Part shown: positions 1 to 9,071 of the stretch, one piece after another
How positions within the stretch are numbered: the stretch's first letter is position 1
How the letters are laid out: the number at the start of each line of letters is the position of its first letter
Assembly: GCA_029861865.1 (NCBI GenBank)
Contig: JAOTYL010000012.1
Span: forward strand, 62,001 to 126,000
From: Myxococcales bacterium
GTDB lineage: Bacteria; Myxococcota_A; Polyangia; Polyangiales; Houyiibacteriaceae
Direction of reading: 5' to 3'
Length of the DNA stretch: 64,000 nt
Translations under genes and position numbers: made by a program
The notes under the pieces: model-generated
Told to the model about the DNA's origin: nothing
What the model saw: the letters and a program-made list of their open reading frames with translations, nothing else
Database searches by the model: none

Positions 1-604
1 ACTGAGAAGACTCCACTACGTACTCGGTGTTCGGAGTGACGAAGGTCGCGCCATGGTCGCTTTGAATCAACTGCGAAGTGACGATTTGCTTGGTGACGAA
101 GTCGTGGAGGTCGATGACGGCGATCCGGGCATTGGCCTTATCGTTCACGAAAAGGAACTTGCCATCATATTCGCCGCCGGTTTCGCTCAGCGCCGGGTGG
201 TGCATGTCGCCCCAAGTCATCGTCTTGCCGAACCGCTTGCCGCCGCCGAGAACTTCGTTGCTCTGATCGCCGTAGCCATAGCCCTGCCAGGGCTCCGGTG
301 TGAACACGCCGACGTACTTCAAGATGCGCATCGATGGCACGCCGATCACGATCAGGTTTCCACCGTGACCGCCGGACGCGAACGTGTAGTACTCGTCCTT
401 CTTGCCGGTCGGCGTATAGGTCTGGAGCGCAGCGCTTACATCCGCTTCGCTCAGTCCACGCTGCTTCATCAGGTTGGCGACTGACCCCGAAGGTGCAGAC
501 GACAGCTGCCCCTTGGGTTGTGAGCTGCAACCGAAGCTGACGGCAGCGGCCAACAAGAGAGCCAAACCGGATACGCCCTGCACACCAATCCTGATAAAAT
601 TCAT
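1..604 (-). CDS. nosZ: nitrous-oxide reductase NosZ, N-terminal part (runs off left edge)
   Basis: Reduces N2O to N2 outside the cytoplasmic membrane; a multicopper enzyme of the last denitrification step. An open frame starts at ATG 604 and continues without a stop to base 1, about 201 residues. Residues 1-26 form a Sec-type signal ending in the lipobox SFGC, with no twin-arginine motif, as in Sec-dependent (clade II) NosZ. Recognisable NosZ blocks follow: GDMHHPALSET with the CuZ histidine pair, YDGKFLFVNDKANARIAVID, and HGATFVTPNTEYV near the edge. A Shine-Dalgarno stretch (GGAGGGA) precedes the ATG. The cytochrome c gene ends 79 bases upstream on the same strand and is a plausible electron donor. 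The C-terminal CuA domain and the nosD/F/Y/L genes would lie outside the window. Family assignment is firm from the motifs; lipid anchoring and clade are inferred from the signal peptide. Confidence 0.92.
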   Translation of the reverse strand, partial: MNFIRIGVQGVSGLALLLAAAVSFGCSSQPKGQLSSAPSGSVANLMKQRGLSEADVSAALQTYTPTGKKDEYYTFASGGHGGNLIVIGVPSMRILKYVGVFTPEPWQGYGYGDQSNEVLGGGKRFGKTMTWGDMHHPALSETGGEYDGKFLFVNDKANARIAVIDLHDFVTKQIVTSQLIQSDHGATFVTPNTEYVVESSQ

Positions 605-683
605 CACTACTCCCTCCGTCCCCTCGAAAAAGGGGATCGTCACGAAGACCCTACGTGCAATAAGCAAGCCAGCCCGTCAATCA

Positions 684-1109
684 CTACTTGGCGAGATTTC
701 GGACGTACAAGACGATCTCTTGGACCACCTCGGGCTTCGCGTCGAGGTCTGGATTCGCGGGCATCGTGGCGCTCTTCCCCACGCCGGTCCCGCCGTAAAC
801 GATGATCTTTCTTATGTGTTCGTCGGTTACCGAGTCCTGCCATTCTGCAAGAGTGAAGTCGCGCGGTTTCGGATCGAGGGCCGCCGAGCCTTCACCGTCG
901 CCCTTGCCCAACTTGCCATGGCAAACCGTGCAGCGGTTTTCGTAGATCTCGATGGCTTCTGCCTTGGGGTCTGCCACGGCTACTTCGGCTACCTCGGCCA
1001 CGGGTGTAGGCGCCGTCTCTTCTGCGGGTGCAGCCTCTTCCTTTGGGGTGCAGCCGAGCGCCACAACACCGATCCCGAACATGATGAGCGCTACGTACCT
1101 GATGCGCAT
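684..1109 (-). CDS. monohaem cytochrome c lipoprotein upstream of nosZ
   Basis: Small periplasmic electron-transfer protein of 141 residues. The ATG at 1109 is chosen because AGGGAGGG lies just before it and a signal peptide begins there; a longer frame to 1148 adds only untypical sequence. The signal ends in the lipobox ALGC (Cys20), followed by a Glu/Ala/Pro/Val-rich linker to about residue 48, then the haem motif CTVCH at 60-64. ATMPANP near residue 115 supplies the likely Met axial ligand. It is co-oriented with and directly upstream of nosZ. In clade II nos clusters c-type cytochromes commonly accompany NosZ, so a role in passing electrons from the quinol/bc1 level to NosZ is likely but inferred. 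Confidence 0.85.
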   Translation of the reverse strand: MRIRYVALIMFGIGVVALGCTPKEEAAPAEETAPTPVAEVAEVAVADPKAEAIEIYENRCTVCHGKLGKGDGEGSAALDPKPRDFTLAEWQDSVTDEHIRKIIVYGGTGVGKSATMPANPDLDAKPEVVQEIVLYVRNLAK

Positions 1110-1284
1110 AAGCCCTCCCTTGGCGGCTGGAGTGTAGGCTAGGGGCACGAATATTCAACCGCGGAAGCCGTGGCAGAATATGCGTTCTCAAAGGAACAGG
1201 CGAATGATCTGCGCGCTATGTTTTCGAGCGCTTTTTGAGTCTATACTGCGCGGCGCACGATGGTGTTTCTCACGGGAGGGTGTG

Positions 1285-1833
1285 ATGAAGAAAAGTCTAC
1301 TGGCAGTCACGATTATGGCCGGACTGGTCACGGCAGGTTGCGAGAAGCAGGAAGCCACCGCTCCTGATGCACCTCCTGCGCCTGCTGCCAAAGAAGTATC
1401 GAATATTCCTCCGCTCGATGAGAACAACATCGTGAGCCTGGCGATCGCGTCGAAAGATCACACGACCTTGGTCGCCGCGATCAAAGCGGCGGACTACGTC
1501 ACTTCGGTTGCTGCCTCAGGTCCGTTGACGGTGTTCGCGCCAACCAACGCGGCCTTCGACAAGCTGCCCGAAGGCACCGTGGATGATCTCCTCAAGCCGG
1601 AGAACGTGGGCCAGTTGAGGAAGATCCTGCAGTACCACGTCACGACTTCCGCGCTCGCGGCAGATAGCTTCACCGACGGACAGAGCCTCAGCATGGCCAG
1701 CGGCAAGAAAGCGACGATGCACGTGAAGGACGGCAAGGTATCGATCAACGACGCCAGCATTATCGCGTCGGCCCCTGCGTCGAACGGCATGCTGCACATC
1801 GTCGATGTCGTGTTGCTCCCGCCGGAGAGCTGA
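1285..1833 (+). CDS. fasciclin-domain lipoprotein
   Basis: Predicted surface or periplasmic lipoprotein of 182 residues with one FAS1 (fasciclin/beta-Ig-H3) domain, a fold used for adhesion or matrix contacts. The start at ATG 1285 follows GGGAGGG and gives a normal signal peptide with lipobox VTAGC (Cys19); the frame is open further upstream to 1180 but that part does not look like a leader. An Ala/Pro-rich linker leads into FAS1 from about residue 55. Typical H1 and H2 blocks are visible: GPLTVFAPTNAAFDKLP and the closing GMLHIVDVVLLP. It stands alone on the plus strand, divergent from the cytochrome c gene with about 175 bases between. The binding partner is unknown. Confidence 0.85.
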   Translation: MKKSLLAVTIMAGLVTAGCEKQEATAPDAPPAPAAKEVSNIPPLDENNIVSLAIASKDHTTLVAAIKAADYVTSVAASGPLTVFAPTNAAFDKLPEGTVDDLLKPENVGQLRKILQYHVTTSALAADSFTDGQSLSMASGKKATMHVKDGKVSINDASIIASAPASNGMLHIVDVVLLPPES

Positions 1834-1845
1834 GTCCACAGTTTC

Positions 1846-1887
1846 GGCGCCGGTGCCAGTGCCAGCGCCAACGCCAGCGCCAGCGGG
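1846..1887. repeat. short GCCAGY hexamer repeat, intergenic
   Basis: About seven imperfect copies of the hexamer GCCAGC/GCCAGT/GCCAAC directly after the fasciclin gene. The same hexamer family in the opposite orientation fills the gap at 12162-12300. No promoter or coding signal is seen here. Confidence 0.6.
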
Positions 1888-1984
1888 TTCTTGAGCGGCG
1901 GCGCCGTGAGTGGGCGATGCTCATTTTCGCTTTGCCGAGTTAGGCCGATAAGGATAGTGTCGAGCTCCGGAGTTCGCCCGTCCG

Positions 1985-3640
1985 ATGAGCTGGTTTTCAC
2001 GAGACTTGATGGCAGCCGTCCTCGCGGTCGCGATCGTCGGCTGTAGTAGTGAGGACGGTGGCAGCGGATCCGACGCACCCGCCGTCGACGGAGGACCCGT
2101 TGCACTCCGACGACTCACGACGGAGCAGTTCGCCCGCAGCATTCATGACGTACTGGGCAAGCACATCACGGTGCCGACTCGGATCGATCCCGATGAACGA
2201 CGTTCTGGGCTTCTCGCGGTCGGCTCCTCGTTCGCAGGCGTGACACCATCAGGCTTCGAAAAGTATGAGGCGGCGGCGGCCGCGGTTGCAGAGCAGGCGC
2301 TCGACGCCGACCATCGCGCCGAGCTGGTCTCATGCGAACCCGCATCCGCATCGTCGAGCGATGATGTCTGCGCCGGGCAATTCATCGAGCAGGTTGGGCG
2401 TCGCTTGTTCCGCCGCTCCCTCAGTCAAGCGGAGATCGATCGCAGGGTCGAAGTGGCTCGGAACGCGACGGCCGTCTTGGGAGACTTCTATGAAGGGCTC
2501 GAGCTCGCACTTTCGAGCCTTCTGGTGTCGCCCGACTTTCTGTTCCGTGTCGAAAGAGCCGAGCCGGATCCGAGTGACCCCAACCGACTGCGTCTCACGG
2601 CCGCCTCGATCGCATCTCGATTGAGCTTTCTGTTGTGGAACACGAGCCCGGATGACGCGCTGCTCGACGCTGCAGAGAGCGGCAACTTGCTCGACCACGA
2701 CGTGTTGGCCGCGCAGGTCGATAGGCTCGTCTCCTCGCCGCGCGCCGAGATCGGTCTTCGGTCTCTCTTTTCCGATTTCTACGACTTCCGGCAATTCGAC
2801 GACGGCCTCGTCCGCAAGGATGCGGCGTTGTTCCCCGCGTATACCCAAACCATTGCAGAAAATGCGAAAGAGCAAACCTTGCGCACGATCGTCGCTCACC
2901 TGACCAACGGCGGAGATTACCGGGACCTCTTTACGACGCGAAACACGTTTCTGACCAGGAACCTCGGTTTGGTGTATCGCGTCCCTGTCGTCGAAGCGAA
3001 CGGCTGGGAAGCCCACACTTTCGACCAGGACAGTCCTCGCGCTGGCCTCCTGTCGCACGTCAGCATGATGGCGCTCTACTCACACCCGGGTCGCAGCTCT
3101 CCCACTCTACGCGGCAAGTTCGTCCGCGAGGTGTTGCTCTGCCAGAACGTTCCTACCCCTCCAGCGAACATCGACTTCTCGATCGTCGAAGATACGATGG
3201 GGGAGCTTCGGACGGCTCGGGACCGTCTCGAGGCACACGTAACCAGCGACAGCTGTGCCGGTTGTCACAACTTGATGGATCCGATCGGCCTCGCATTCGA
3301 GAACTTCGACGCGGTCGGAGCCTTCCGCGAGCAGGAGAACGGCGTGACGATCGACGCTTCGGGAGAGCTCGATGGTGTGGCCTACGATGGGCCCATCGGA
3401 GTCGGCGAAGCTTTGCGCGACCACCCGGAGGTCGGCCCGTGCCTGGTTCGCACCTTGTTCCGCTACTCCGTTGGGCGTGACGCGACGCTCGAGGAGTGGC
3501 CGCTTCTCGATTTTCTGGGGGAACGCTTCGCAGAGTCGGGATTTCGCGTAGCAGACCTGGTGCGCGAGATGGTCTTGAGCGACGGCTTCCTGACCACGTC
3601 AGGGCCCCGTGAAGCAGAAATGGTGGGAGCCGAGCCATGA
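1985..3640 (+). CDS. DUF1592/DUF1588-type cytochrome lipoprotein (module 1)
   Basis: A 551-residue exported protein of the 'planctomycete cytochrome' architecture. The lipobox AIVGC (Cys20) is followed by a Ser/Gly/Asp-rich linker; a DUF1587-like block (LRRLTTEQFARSIHDVLG) begins at about residue 41; a DUF1595-like block contains RRLFRRSLSQAEIDRR; a DUF1592 block contains LSSLLVSPDFLFRVE; the DUF1588 block carries a single CAGCH haem motif followed by NLMDPIGLAFENFDAVG; and a DUF1585-like tail ends the protein. The stop overlaps the next start by four bases (ATGA), so it is translationally coupled to the DUF1552 gene at 3637. The module is repeated at 5089-8141. Its substrate is unknown; the family is usually discussed as extracytoplasmic redox or polymer-degradation machinery, which is not shown by sequence. 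Confidence 0.85.
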   Translation: MSWFSRDLMAAVLAVAIVGCSSEDGGSGSDAPAVDGGPVALRRLTTEQFARSIHDVLGKHITVPTRIDPDERRSGLLAVGSSFAGVTPSGFEKYEAAAAAVAEQALDADHRAELVSCEPASASSSDDVCAGQFIEQVGRRLFRRSLSQAEIDRRVEVARNATAVLGDFYEGLELALSSLLVSPDFLFRVERAEPDPSDPNRLRLTAASIASRLSFLLWNTSPDDALLDAAESGNLLDHDVLAAQVDRLVSSPRAEIGLRSLFSDFYDFRQFDDGLVRKDAALFPAYTQTIAENAKEQTLRTIVAHLTNGGDYRDLFTTRNTFLTRNLGLVYRVPVVEANGWEAHTFDQDSPRAGLLSHVSMMALYSHPGRSSPTLRGKFVREVLLCQNVPTPPANIDFSIVEDTMGELRTARDRLEAHVTSDSCAGCHNLMDPIGLAFENFDAVGAFREQENGVTIDASGELDGVAYDGPIGVGEALRDHPEVGPCLVRTLFRYSVGRDATLEEWPLLDFLGERFAESGFRVADLVREMVLSDGFLTTSGPREAEMVGAEP

Positions 3641-4995
3641 AGAGGCGCTTCGACCGACGAACTATGCTGCGCGGCACGCTCGCCGGGGGCGCTGTTTCGA
3701 TGGGGCTGCCCCTGCTCGACTGTTTCCTCAACGACAACGGCACGGCGCTCGCTCAAGGGGCGCCTCTCCCGTTGCGGTTTGGCGCGTGGATGTGGGGTTG
3801 CGGCATGAACCCAGACCGATGGGCACCGACGACGACAGGCGAGGGATGGGCACTGCCGCCAGAGCTCATCGCCCTCGACCGCGACCTCTCGGCGGGCGGC
3901 AAGGTTCGCGATTACGTCAGTGTCCTGAGCGGCTTCGATGTGACGCTCGACGGCCGCCCAAACTTCCCGCACAGCGGCGGCCTGGTGACGACCCTAACCG
4001 GCAGGGTGCCCGAGCAAGATGGTGTCTTCGTCGAGCCGACTTTGGACTCGGTCATCGCCAGTGAGATAGGCGGCGCTACGCGATTTCGTTCGATCGAGAT
4101 GTCGGCCACCGGTAACCCGAACCAAGCCTACAGCCGTGAGGCCCAAGGTTTACCGAATGCGCCGGAGCTGTCACCGGCTGCGCTCTACGATCGCGTGTTC
4201 GGACCGGAGTTCGCCGATCCAAGCGCTGGCCCGTTCATACCCGACCCACGACTGATGCTTCGCCAGAGCGTGCTGTCGGTCGTCAAAGAAGACGGCGACC
4301 GGTTGATGCAAGAGGTCGGTACGCATGACAAGCAGCGGCTCGATCAGTACTTCACGTCGGTGAGACAGCTCGAACGGCAGATCGAAGTTCTGTTGGACGG
4401 CCCCCCTGATCTCGAGGCGTGTATGAGAGCGCCTCAGCGGAGCGGAGAGAGTTTGGGCACCGAGGTCGGCCAATCGAAGCGTACCAACGAGCTCATGGCA
4501 GAGCTGCTGTCCTTTGCGCTCGCCTGCGACCAGACGCGTGTCTTCAGCATGATGTTCTCAGCTCCGATTTCGGGTCTCAGGCAAGCCGGGTCGAGCTCGC
4601 AGCACCATCAGCTCACCCATGACGAGGCGATCGATCCCGCCCTCGGATACCAGCCCGAGGCGACGGCATTCGTGCTCGATTCGATGGAGGCTTGGGCAGA
4701 TTTCGTCGAAAAGCTTGCCGAGATTCCAGAAGGCGACGGGACGCTCCTCGACAACTGCCTCGTGTTTGCCCACTCCGACGTTTCGTTCGCCAAGGTCCAC
4801 GGCATCATCGGCATCCCCATGATGGTAGCCGGGCGCGCAGGCGGACGCGTCAAGCCTGGCGTGCACGTGAACGGCAACGCAGCTCCCACCACCCGGGTCG
4901 GACTCACCCTTCAACAGGTGATGGGCTTGAACGTCGAGAGCTGGGGCGCGCTGTCGATGAAAGCGACCCTCCCGGTCAGCGAGATCCTCGTATAG
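3637..4995 (+). CDS. DUF1552 family exported protein (module 1)
   Basis: A 452-residue protein typical of DUF1552, which accompanies DUF1592 cytochromes in myxobacteria and planctomycetes. The N-terminus MKRRFDRRTMLRG followed by a hydrophobic stretch resembles a Tat signal, so it probably folds, perhaps with a cofactor, before export. Conserved-looking stretches include FGAWMWGCGMNPDRW near the N-terminus and LLDNCLVFAHSDVS about 90 residues before the C-terminus. The family resembles sulfatase/DUF1501-like secreted proteins with Asp/His/Ser clusters, but no catalytic set can be assigned with confidence. Its start overlaps the upstream cytochrome gene, implying fixed stoichiometry. Function unknown; the family call is strong from the layout and N-terminus. 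Confidence 0.8.
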   Translation: MKRRFDRRTMLRGTLAGGAVSMGLPLLDCFLNDNGTALAQGAPLPLRFGAWMWGCGMNPDRWAPTTTGEGWALPPELIALDRDLSAGGKVRDYVSVLSGFDVTLDGRPNFPHSGGLVTTLTGRVPEQDGVFVEPTLDSVIASEIGGATRFRSIEMSATGNPNQAYSREAQGLPNAPELSPAALYDRVFGPEFADPSAGPFIPDPRLMLRQSVLSVVKEDGDRLMQEVGTHDKQRLDQYFTSVRQLERQIEVLLDGPPDLEACMRAPQRSGESLGTEVGQSKRTNELMAELLSFALACDQTRVFSMMFSAPISGLRQAGSSSQHHQLTHDEAIDPALGYQPEATAFVLDSMEAWADFVEKLAEIPEGDGTLLDNCLVFAHSDVSFAKVHGIIGIPMMVAGRAGGRVKPGVHVNGNAAPTTRVGLTLQQVMGLNVESWGALSMKATLPVSEILV

Positions 4996-5088
4996 CGGGT
5001 CGCGCATAAGTCTCCAGAATCACGCCTCAAAAGCGATTCTCACCCAAAAGGGCTGCAAACCGTTCAGTGATCCTTTAGGCTGTAATGT

Positions 5089-6774
5089 ATGCGCCCCCTA
5101 CGCCTAGGTCGCCACGGTCAGCTGTCAGCGGCGCTCGGCGCAGTCCTCATCTGCGGCTGTACCGGCCTGATCGGGAGCGGCGGTGACGGGTCGGCCGATG
5201 ATGCGGTCGCGAAGGAGCTCTGCGTCGTCGACACGCCGATCCGGCGAATGACGCGTTTCGAGTACAACAATACGGTCCGCGACCTCCTCGGCGATGACAC
5301 CAATCCGGCCGACGTGCTTCCTCCCGAGGAAGAGGTGGCCGGCTTCAACAACCAAGCAGGCGCATTGAGCACCAGCGACCTGCTCATCGAGCAGTACGCG
5401 AACGTCGCTGAAACGGTGAGTGCCCGGGCCATCACCAACATGGGCGCGTTGATGAACGGGTGTGACCCGGCGACTCAAGGAAATGACGCGTGCGCGCTGT
5501 CCTTCATCGAACGTTGGGGTCAGCGCGCTTATCGCCGGCCGCTCGAGCAAGAAGAGATCGACCGACTCAAGGGTGTGTTCGACTGGGCAGTCGCCGATCC
5601 CGACCTAGGGACCTTCGAAGACGGCATTCAGATCTTGATCGAGGTGGTGCTTCAGTCTCCGAACTTCCTCTATCGACCGGAGTTTGGCTCCGACACACCG
5701 ATCGAGGGTGACGTGGTGCCGTTCACCAGTTGGGAAATGGCAACCAAGCTCTCGTACATGCTCTGGAATACCATGCCCGACGATCAGCTCTTCGAAGCAG
5801 CGGCGAACGATGCGCTGTTGACCCGAGAACAAGTTGGAGCGCAGGCCGTCCGCATGCTCGCAGACGACCGGGCCAGGGACACCATTCGGAATTTCCACAA
5901 GCAGTGGTTGCTCCTCACGCAGTTGGAAAACGTCACCAAGGATACGTCGATCTACCCCGCCTTCGACGCTTCTCTGCGCCCGCTTTGGGAGCAGGAGATC
6001 CAGACGTTCATCGAGCGGGTGATTCTCGAAGGCGACGGATCTCTAGAAACACTCTTGACCGGCAACTACAGCTTCATGAATGAGGAGCTCGCAAGCTTCT
6101 ACGGCGACGACGTGGTCGAACCGGTGACCGGGAGCGAGTTCCGACAGGTTCAGCTCGACCCGACGAGACGGGCGGGTTTCTTGACCAGCGCCGCACTGAT
6201 GGCCACGCATGCGAACCTCAATCAAAGCTCCCCGGTCTTCCGCGGAAAGTTCGTGCGCGAGCAGTTGATGTGCAACACGCTGCCGCTTCCACCGAATGAC
6301 CTCGTCATCGAGCCGCCAGAGCTGGACCCGAACAAGACGACGAAGGAGCAATTCGAGGAGATTGGGGCCGACCCGGCCTGCGCGTCATGCCACAGCCTGA
6401 TGAACCCCATCGGTTTCATCTTCGAGCACTACGATGGCGTTGGGCAGTGGCGCGACCAGCAGAACGGCAAAGACATCGATGCGGTGGGCGAGGTCGTGCA
6501 AACCGACGACATCGACGGGACCTACGACGGTGCCATCGAGCTAGCCCAGGCCCTCGCAGCAAGCACGCAGGTGCAGGAGTGTGTCTCCTCGCAGTGGTTC
6601 CGTTTCGCCTACAACCGTTCGGTGACTCAGCTCGACAGCTGCAGCATCGAGCAGATCAACGAGAGGTTCGCGGCCTCTAATTTCAATGTTCGGGAGCTCT
6701 TGGTCGAGCTGACGCAAACCAATGCGTTCCTATACCGTCGTGCAGTGGTCGCGGAGCAAGGGAGTGCGCAGTGA
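5089..6774 (+). CDS. DUF1592/DUF1588-type cytochrome lipoprotein (module 2)
   Basis: Paralogue of the 1985 gene, 561 residues. The export signal has a probable lipobox ending at Cys24 (ICGC). The domain order matches module 1: DUF1587-like block with RMTRFEYNNTVRDLLGDD, DUF1595-like block with RWGQRAYRRPLEQEEIDRL, DUF1592 block with VVLQSPNFLYRPEF, DUF1588 block with the haem motif CASCH and SLMNPIGFIFEHYDGVG, and a DUF1585-like tail ending in LVELTQTNAFLYRR. The 93-base gap before it, against the four-base overlap inside each pair, suggests a second transcription or translation unit. The two copies differ widely in sequence while keeping the motifs, so the duplication is old or the modules were acquired separately. 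Confidence 0.85.
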   Translation: MRPLRLGRHGQLSAALGAVLICGCTGLIGSGGDGSADDAVAKELCVVDTPIRRMTRFEYNNTVRDLLGDDTNPADVLPPEEEVAGFNNQAGALSTSDLLIEQYANVAETVSARAITNMGALMNGCDPATQGNDACALSFIERWGQRAYRRPLEQEEIDRLKGVFDWAVADPDLGTFEDGIQILIEVVLQSPNFLYRPEFGSDTPIEGDVVPFTSWEMATKLSYMLWNTMPDDQLFEAAANDALLTREQVGAQAVRMLADDRARDTIRNFHKQWLLLTQLENVTKDTSIYPAFDASLRPLWEQEIQTFIERVILEGDGSLETLLTGNYSFMNEELASFYGDDVVEPVTGSEFRQVQLDPTRRAGFLTSAALMATHANLNQSSPVFRGKFVREQLMCNTLPLPPNDLVIEPPELDPNKTTKEQFEEIGADPACASCHSLMNPIGFIFEHYDGVGQWRDQQNGKDIDAVGEVVQTDDIDGTYDGAIELAQALAASTQVQECVSSQWFRFAYNRSVTQLDSCSIEQINERFAASNFNVRELLVELTQTNAFLYRRAVVAEQGSAQ

Positions 6775-8141
6775 AACGGATCAGTCGTCGTAGAATGCTA
6801 AGAGGAACGCTGTTTGGCGGCACAGTCGCGATCGGGCTACCGATGCTCGATGCCATGTTGCCCGCGCGTAGCTCGGCACAGGCTGGTGTTGCGCCCAAGC
6901 GAATCGTCTTTTGGTTCACGGCGAATGGCACACGTCAAGACGTGTGGTCCCCGCCGGCAAGCATGGACCTCTCCGGCCATCCAATGCACGCATCGCTCGC
7001 ACCGTTCTCGCAGAAGCTTCTCTTCCTCGACGGCGTCGACCAGGACGTGGCTTACGATTCGATCGGTGACGGCCACCAGACCGGAATGGCCTGCCTGCTG
7101 ACCAACGCCGAGATCTTACCTGGCAGCCTCTTTTGTGAGGGCTCGTGCGACGGCCCGACGCCGCAGTACGTCGGTTGGGGCGGGGGGCAGTCGGTCGACC
7201 AGTACTTGGCGGACGAAATCGCCAATGACATCGTGACCAAGTTCCGCTCTCTCGAGTTTGGCGTTCAGGTTCGAAGCTCCACGGTCTGGTCGCGGATGTC
7301 GTACACCGGCCCCGACCAACCGGTTCCGCACCGAGAGGACCCCAATCAGAACTTCAATGACCTCTTTGGAGACCTCGACACGGATCCGTTCGAGCTTGCG
7401 CTGATTCGAAAGCGACGCCGAAGCGTGCTCGACGCGGTCATGGTGGACCACGAGGCGTTCAACCGATCCCTCGGCTACGAGGACAAGCAGACGCTCGACA
7501 AGCATCTTCAATCGATTCGAGACCTGGAAGCGCGTTTGGACGTGGCGGGCAGCATTGGCGAGGCCTGTCAGGAGCCGACCCTAACGCTCCCCGGCAGCAG
7601 CTTTCAACAGAACGACCAGTACCCGGTGACTGGAAGGGCCCAGATGGACATGCTTGTGATGGCGCTTGCATGCGACATGACACGGGTGGCATCGATTCAG
7701 TGGTCGCGCTCGGTGAGCAACGTGCAACACAACTGGGTGCCGCTTCGTCTTGGGGAGGGCCACCACGACCTTTCGCACTACGACGACGGCAATGCCGACT
7801 CACAGGCTGATCTACTCGAGATCAACAAATGGTACTCCGAGCAGTTCGCCTACATGCTCGGCTTGATGGACGGCATTCAAGAAGGGGAGAACACCCTTCT
7901 CGACAACAGCGTGGTCGTGTGGGTCAACGAGCTCGGCAAGGGCAACAGTCACACCCGACGCGACATCCCCTTCATGCTCGCCGGCAGCGCGCAGGGCTAC
8001 TTCAACACCGGCCGACACATCGATTTTGGGGGCGAGCCCCACGGTAAGCTCCTGGTGTCCCTCACCCATGCCATGGACAAGCCGGTCAGCACCTTTGGGC
8101 TTCCCCAGTACAGTCAGGGCCCACTCAGCGGGCTGACCTGA
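6771..8141 (+). CDS. DUF1552 family exported protein (module 2)
   Basis: A 456-residue paralogue of the 3637 gene, overlapping its DUF1592 partner by four bases. The N-terminus SRRRMLRGTLFGG followed by a hydrophobic stretch is a better Tat motif than in copy 1. RIVFWFTANGTRQDVW and LLDNSVVVWVNELGKGNSHTRRDIPF align by eye with the equivalent parts of copy 1. The C-terminal half has several His and Asp residues (GEGHHDLSHYDDGN) that could bind metal. Pairing with the cytochrome suggests a shared extracytoplasmic complex. The reaction is unknown. Confidence 0.8.
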   Translation: MKRISRRRMLRGTLFGGTVAIGLPMLDAMLPARSSAQAGVAPKRIVFWFTANGTRQDVWSPPASMDLSGHPMHASLAPFSQKLLFLDGVDQDVAYDSIGDGHQTGMACLLTNAEILPGSLFCEGSCDGPTPQYVGWGGGQSVDQYLADEIANDIVTKFRSLEFGVQVRSSTVWSRMSYTGPDQPVPHREDPNQNFNDLFGDLDTDPFELALIRKRRRSVLDAVMVDHEAFNRSLGYEDKQTLDKHLQSIRDLEARLDVAGSIGEACQEPTLTLPGSSFQQNDQYPVTGRAQMDMLVMALACDMTRVASIQWSRSVSNVQHNWVPLRLGEGHHDLSHYDDGNADSQADLLEINKWYSEQFAYMLGLMDGIQEGENTLLDNSVVVWVNELGKGNSHTRRDIPFMLAGSAQGYFNTGRHIDFGGEPHGKLLVSLTHAMDKPVSTFGLPQYSQGPLSGLT

Positions 8142-8201
8142 TATCGCGAATGCGTAGAGCGGTGCCTTTCGCGGATGCGGATTTCGTGAGATACCACTCC
8201 G

Positions 8202-9071
8202 ATGTCCTTCCGGAATGCTGTATTCGCAGGCGGAGGCAGCCGGTGCTTCTGGCAGCTGGGCTTCTGGGAAGGGGCGATCCAGTCCGGGCTCGATCTACGA
8301 AGCTCGGTTGAATTCGTCGGCTCGACGAGTGCAGGATGCGCGATTGCAAGTGCCGCGGTGCTCGATCGTTCCGCGGTCGCCCTAAATTTGTTCAAGGACC
8401 TAACCACCAGGAATCCGAGGAACATTCATTGGCGAAACCTCAACCCGTTGCGCAAAGCACCGTTGCTGCCGCACGCGCAGATGTACCGAGAGGCGCTCGA
8501 GCTCTTCATCAGACCTGAGGATCTTGCGACGTTCAACCAGGTCTCGATGCATTTCCTGATGAGCGGTGCGCCGAAATGGTTGAGCAGAGCCGCGAGCGCC
8601 ATGATCGGAGCGTCGATCTACGGTCTCGAGCGGATGCTCAGGAATCCGCTTCATCCGAAGTGGCCCAAGCGCGCCGGCTTTAGACCGATCGTGGGAAGGG
8701 CCAATGAGTGCCGGACCGTAGGCGAGTACGTCGATCTCGTCCTTGCCGCTTCATGCATCCCGCCTGTGTTGCCCGAGGGAAAGCACGCAAACGAGAGCGT
8801 GCTCGATGGGGGCCTGATCGACAATGTGCCGACGCTGCTCGCCAAGGATGAGCCAGGCGAGACGTTGGTGTTGCTGAGCAGCAGGTACGCGAGCCTTCCA
8901 ACCCGTCCCCGCATGACGTACGTTCAGCCCTCCGAACCGATCAGAATCGACAAGTTCGACTATGCCAATCCCGATGGACTGCAGGAGACCTTCGAGCTTG
9001 GATTCGTCGATGGAACGCAGTTTGCTCGGGAGAAGCGAGTCACGGCTCGCACGACAGACCCGCGAGGGTAG
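8202..9071 (+). CDS. patatin-like phospholipase
   Basis: A 289-residue patatin-family acyl hydrolase. The oxyanion-type glycine loop AGGGSRCF is at residues 9-16, the nucleophile elbow STSAG has Ser43 (the family's usual first Gly of GxSxG is Ser here), and the DGGLIDNVP block supplies the Asp of the Ser-Asp dyad. No signal peptide is seen, so it is probably cytosolic or membrane-associated and would act on phospholipid or other acyl esters. The 3' end overlaps the convergent glycosyltransferase gene by 32 bases. There is no obvious partner; the preceding gene is 60 bases away. The substrate cannot be told from sequence. Confidence 0.82.
   Translation: MSFRNAVFAGGGSRCFWQLGFWEGAIQSGLDLRSSVEFVGSTSAGCAIASAAVLDRSAVALNLFKDLTTRNPRNIHWRNLNPLRKAPLLPHAQMYREALELFIRPEDLATFNQVSMHFLMSGAPKWLSRAASAMIGASIYGLERMLRNPLHPKWPKRAGFRPIVGRANECRTVGEYVDLVLAASCIPPVLPEGKHANESVLDGGLIDNVPTLLAKDEPGETLVLLSSRYASLPTRPRMTYVQPSEPIRIDKFDYANPDGLQETFELGFVDGTQFAREKRVTARTTDPRG

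Noticed and set aside
474-1142. 222-residue plus-strand open frame
   Set aside because: Antisense to nosZ 5' end and the cytochrome c gene, both with recognised motifs and ribosome sites.
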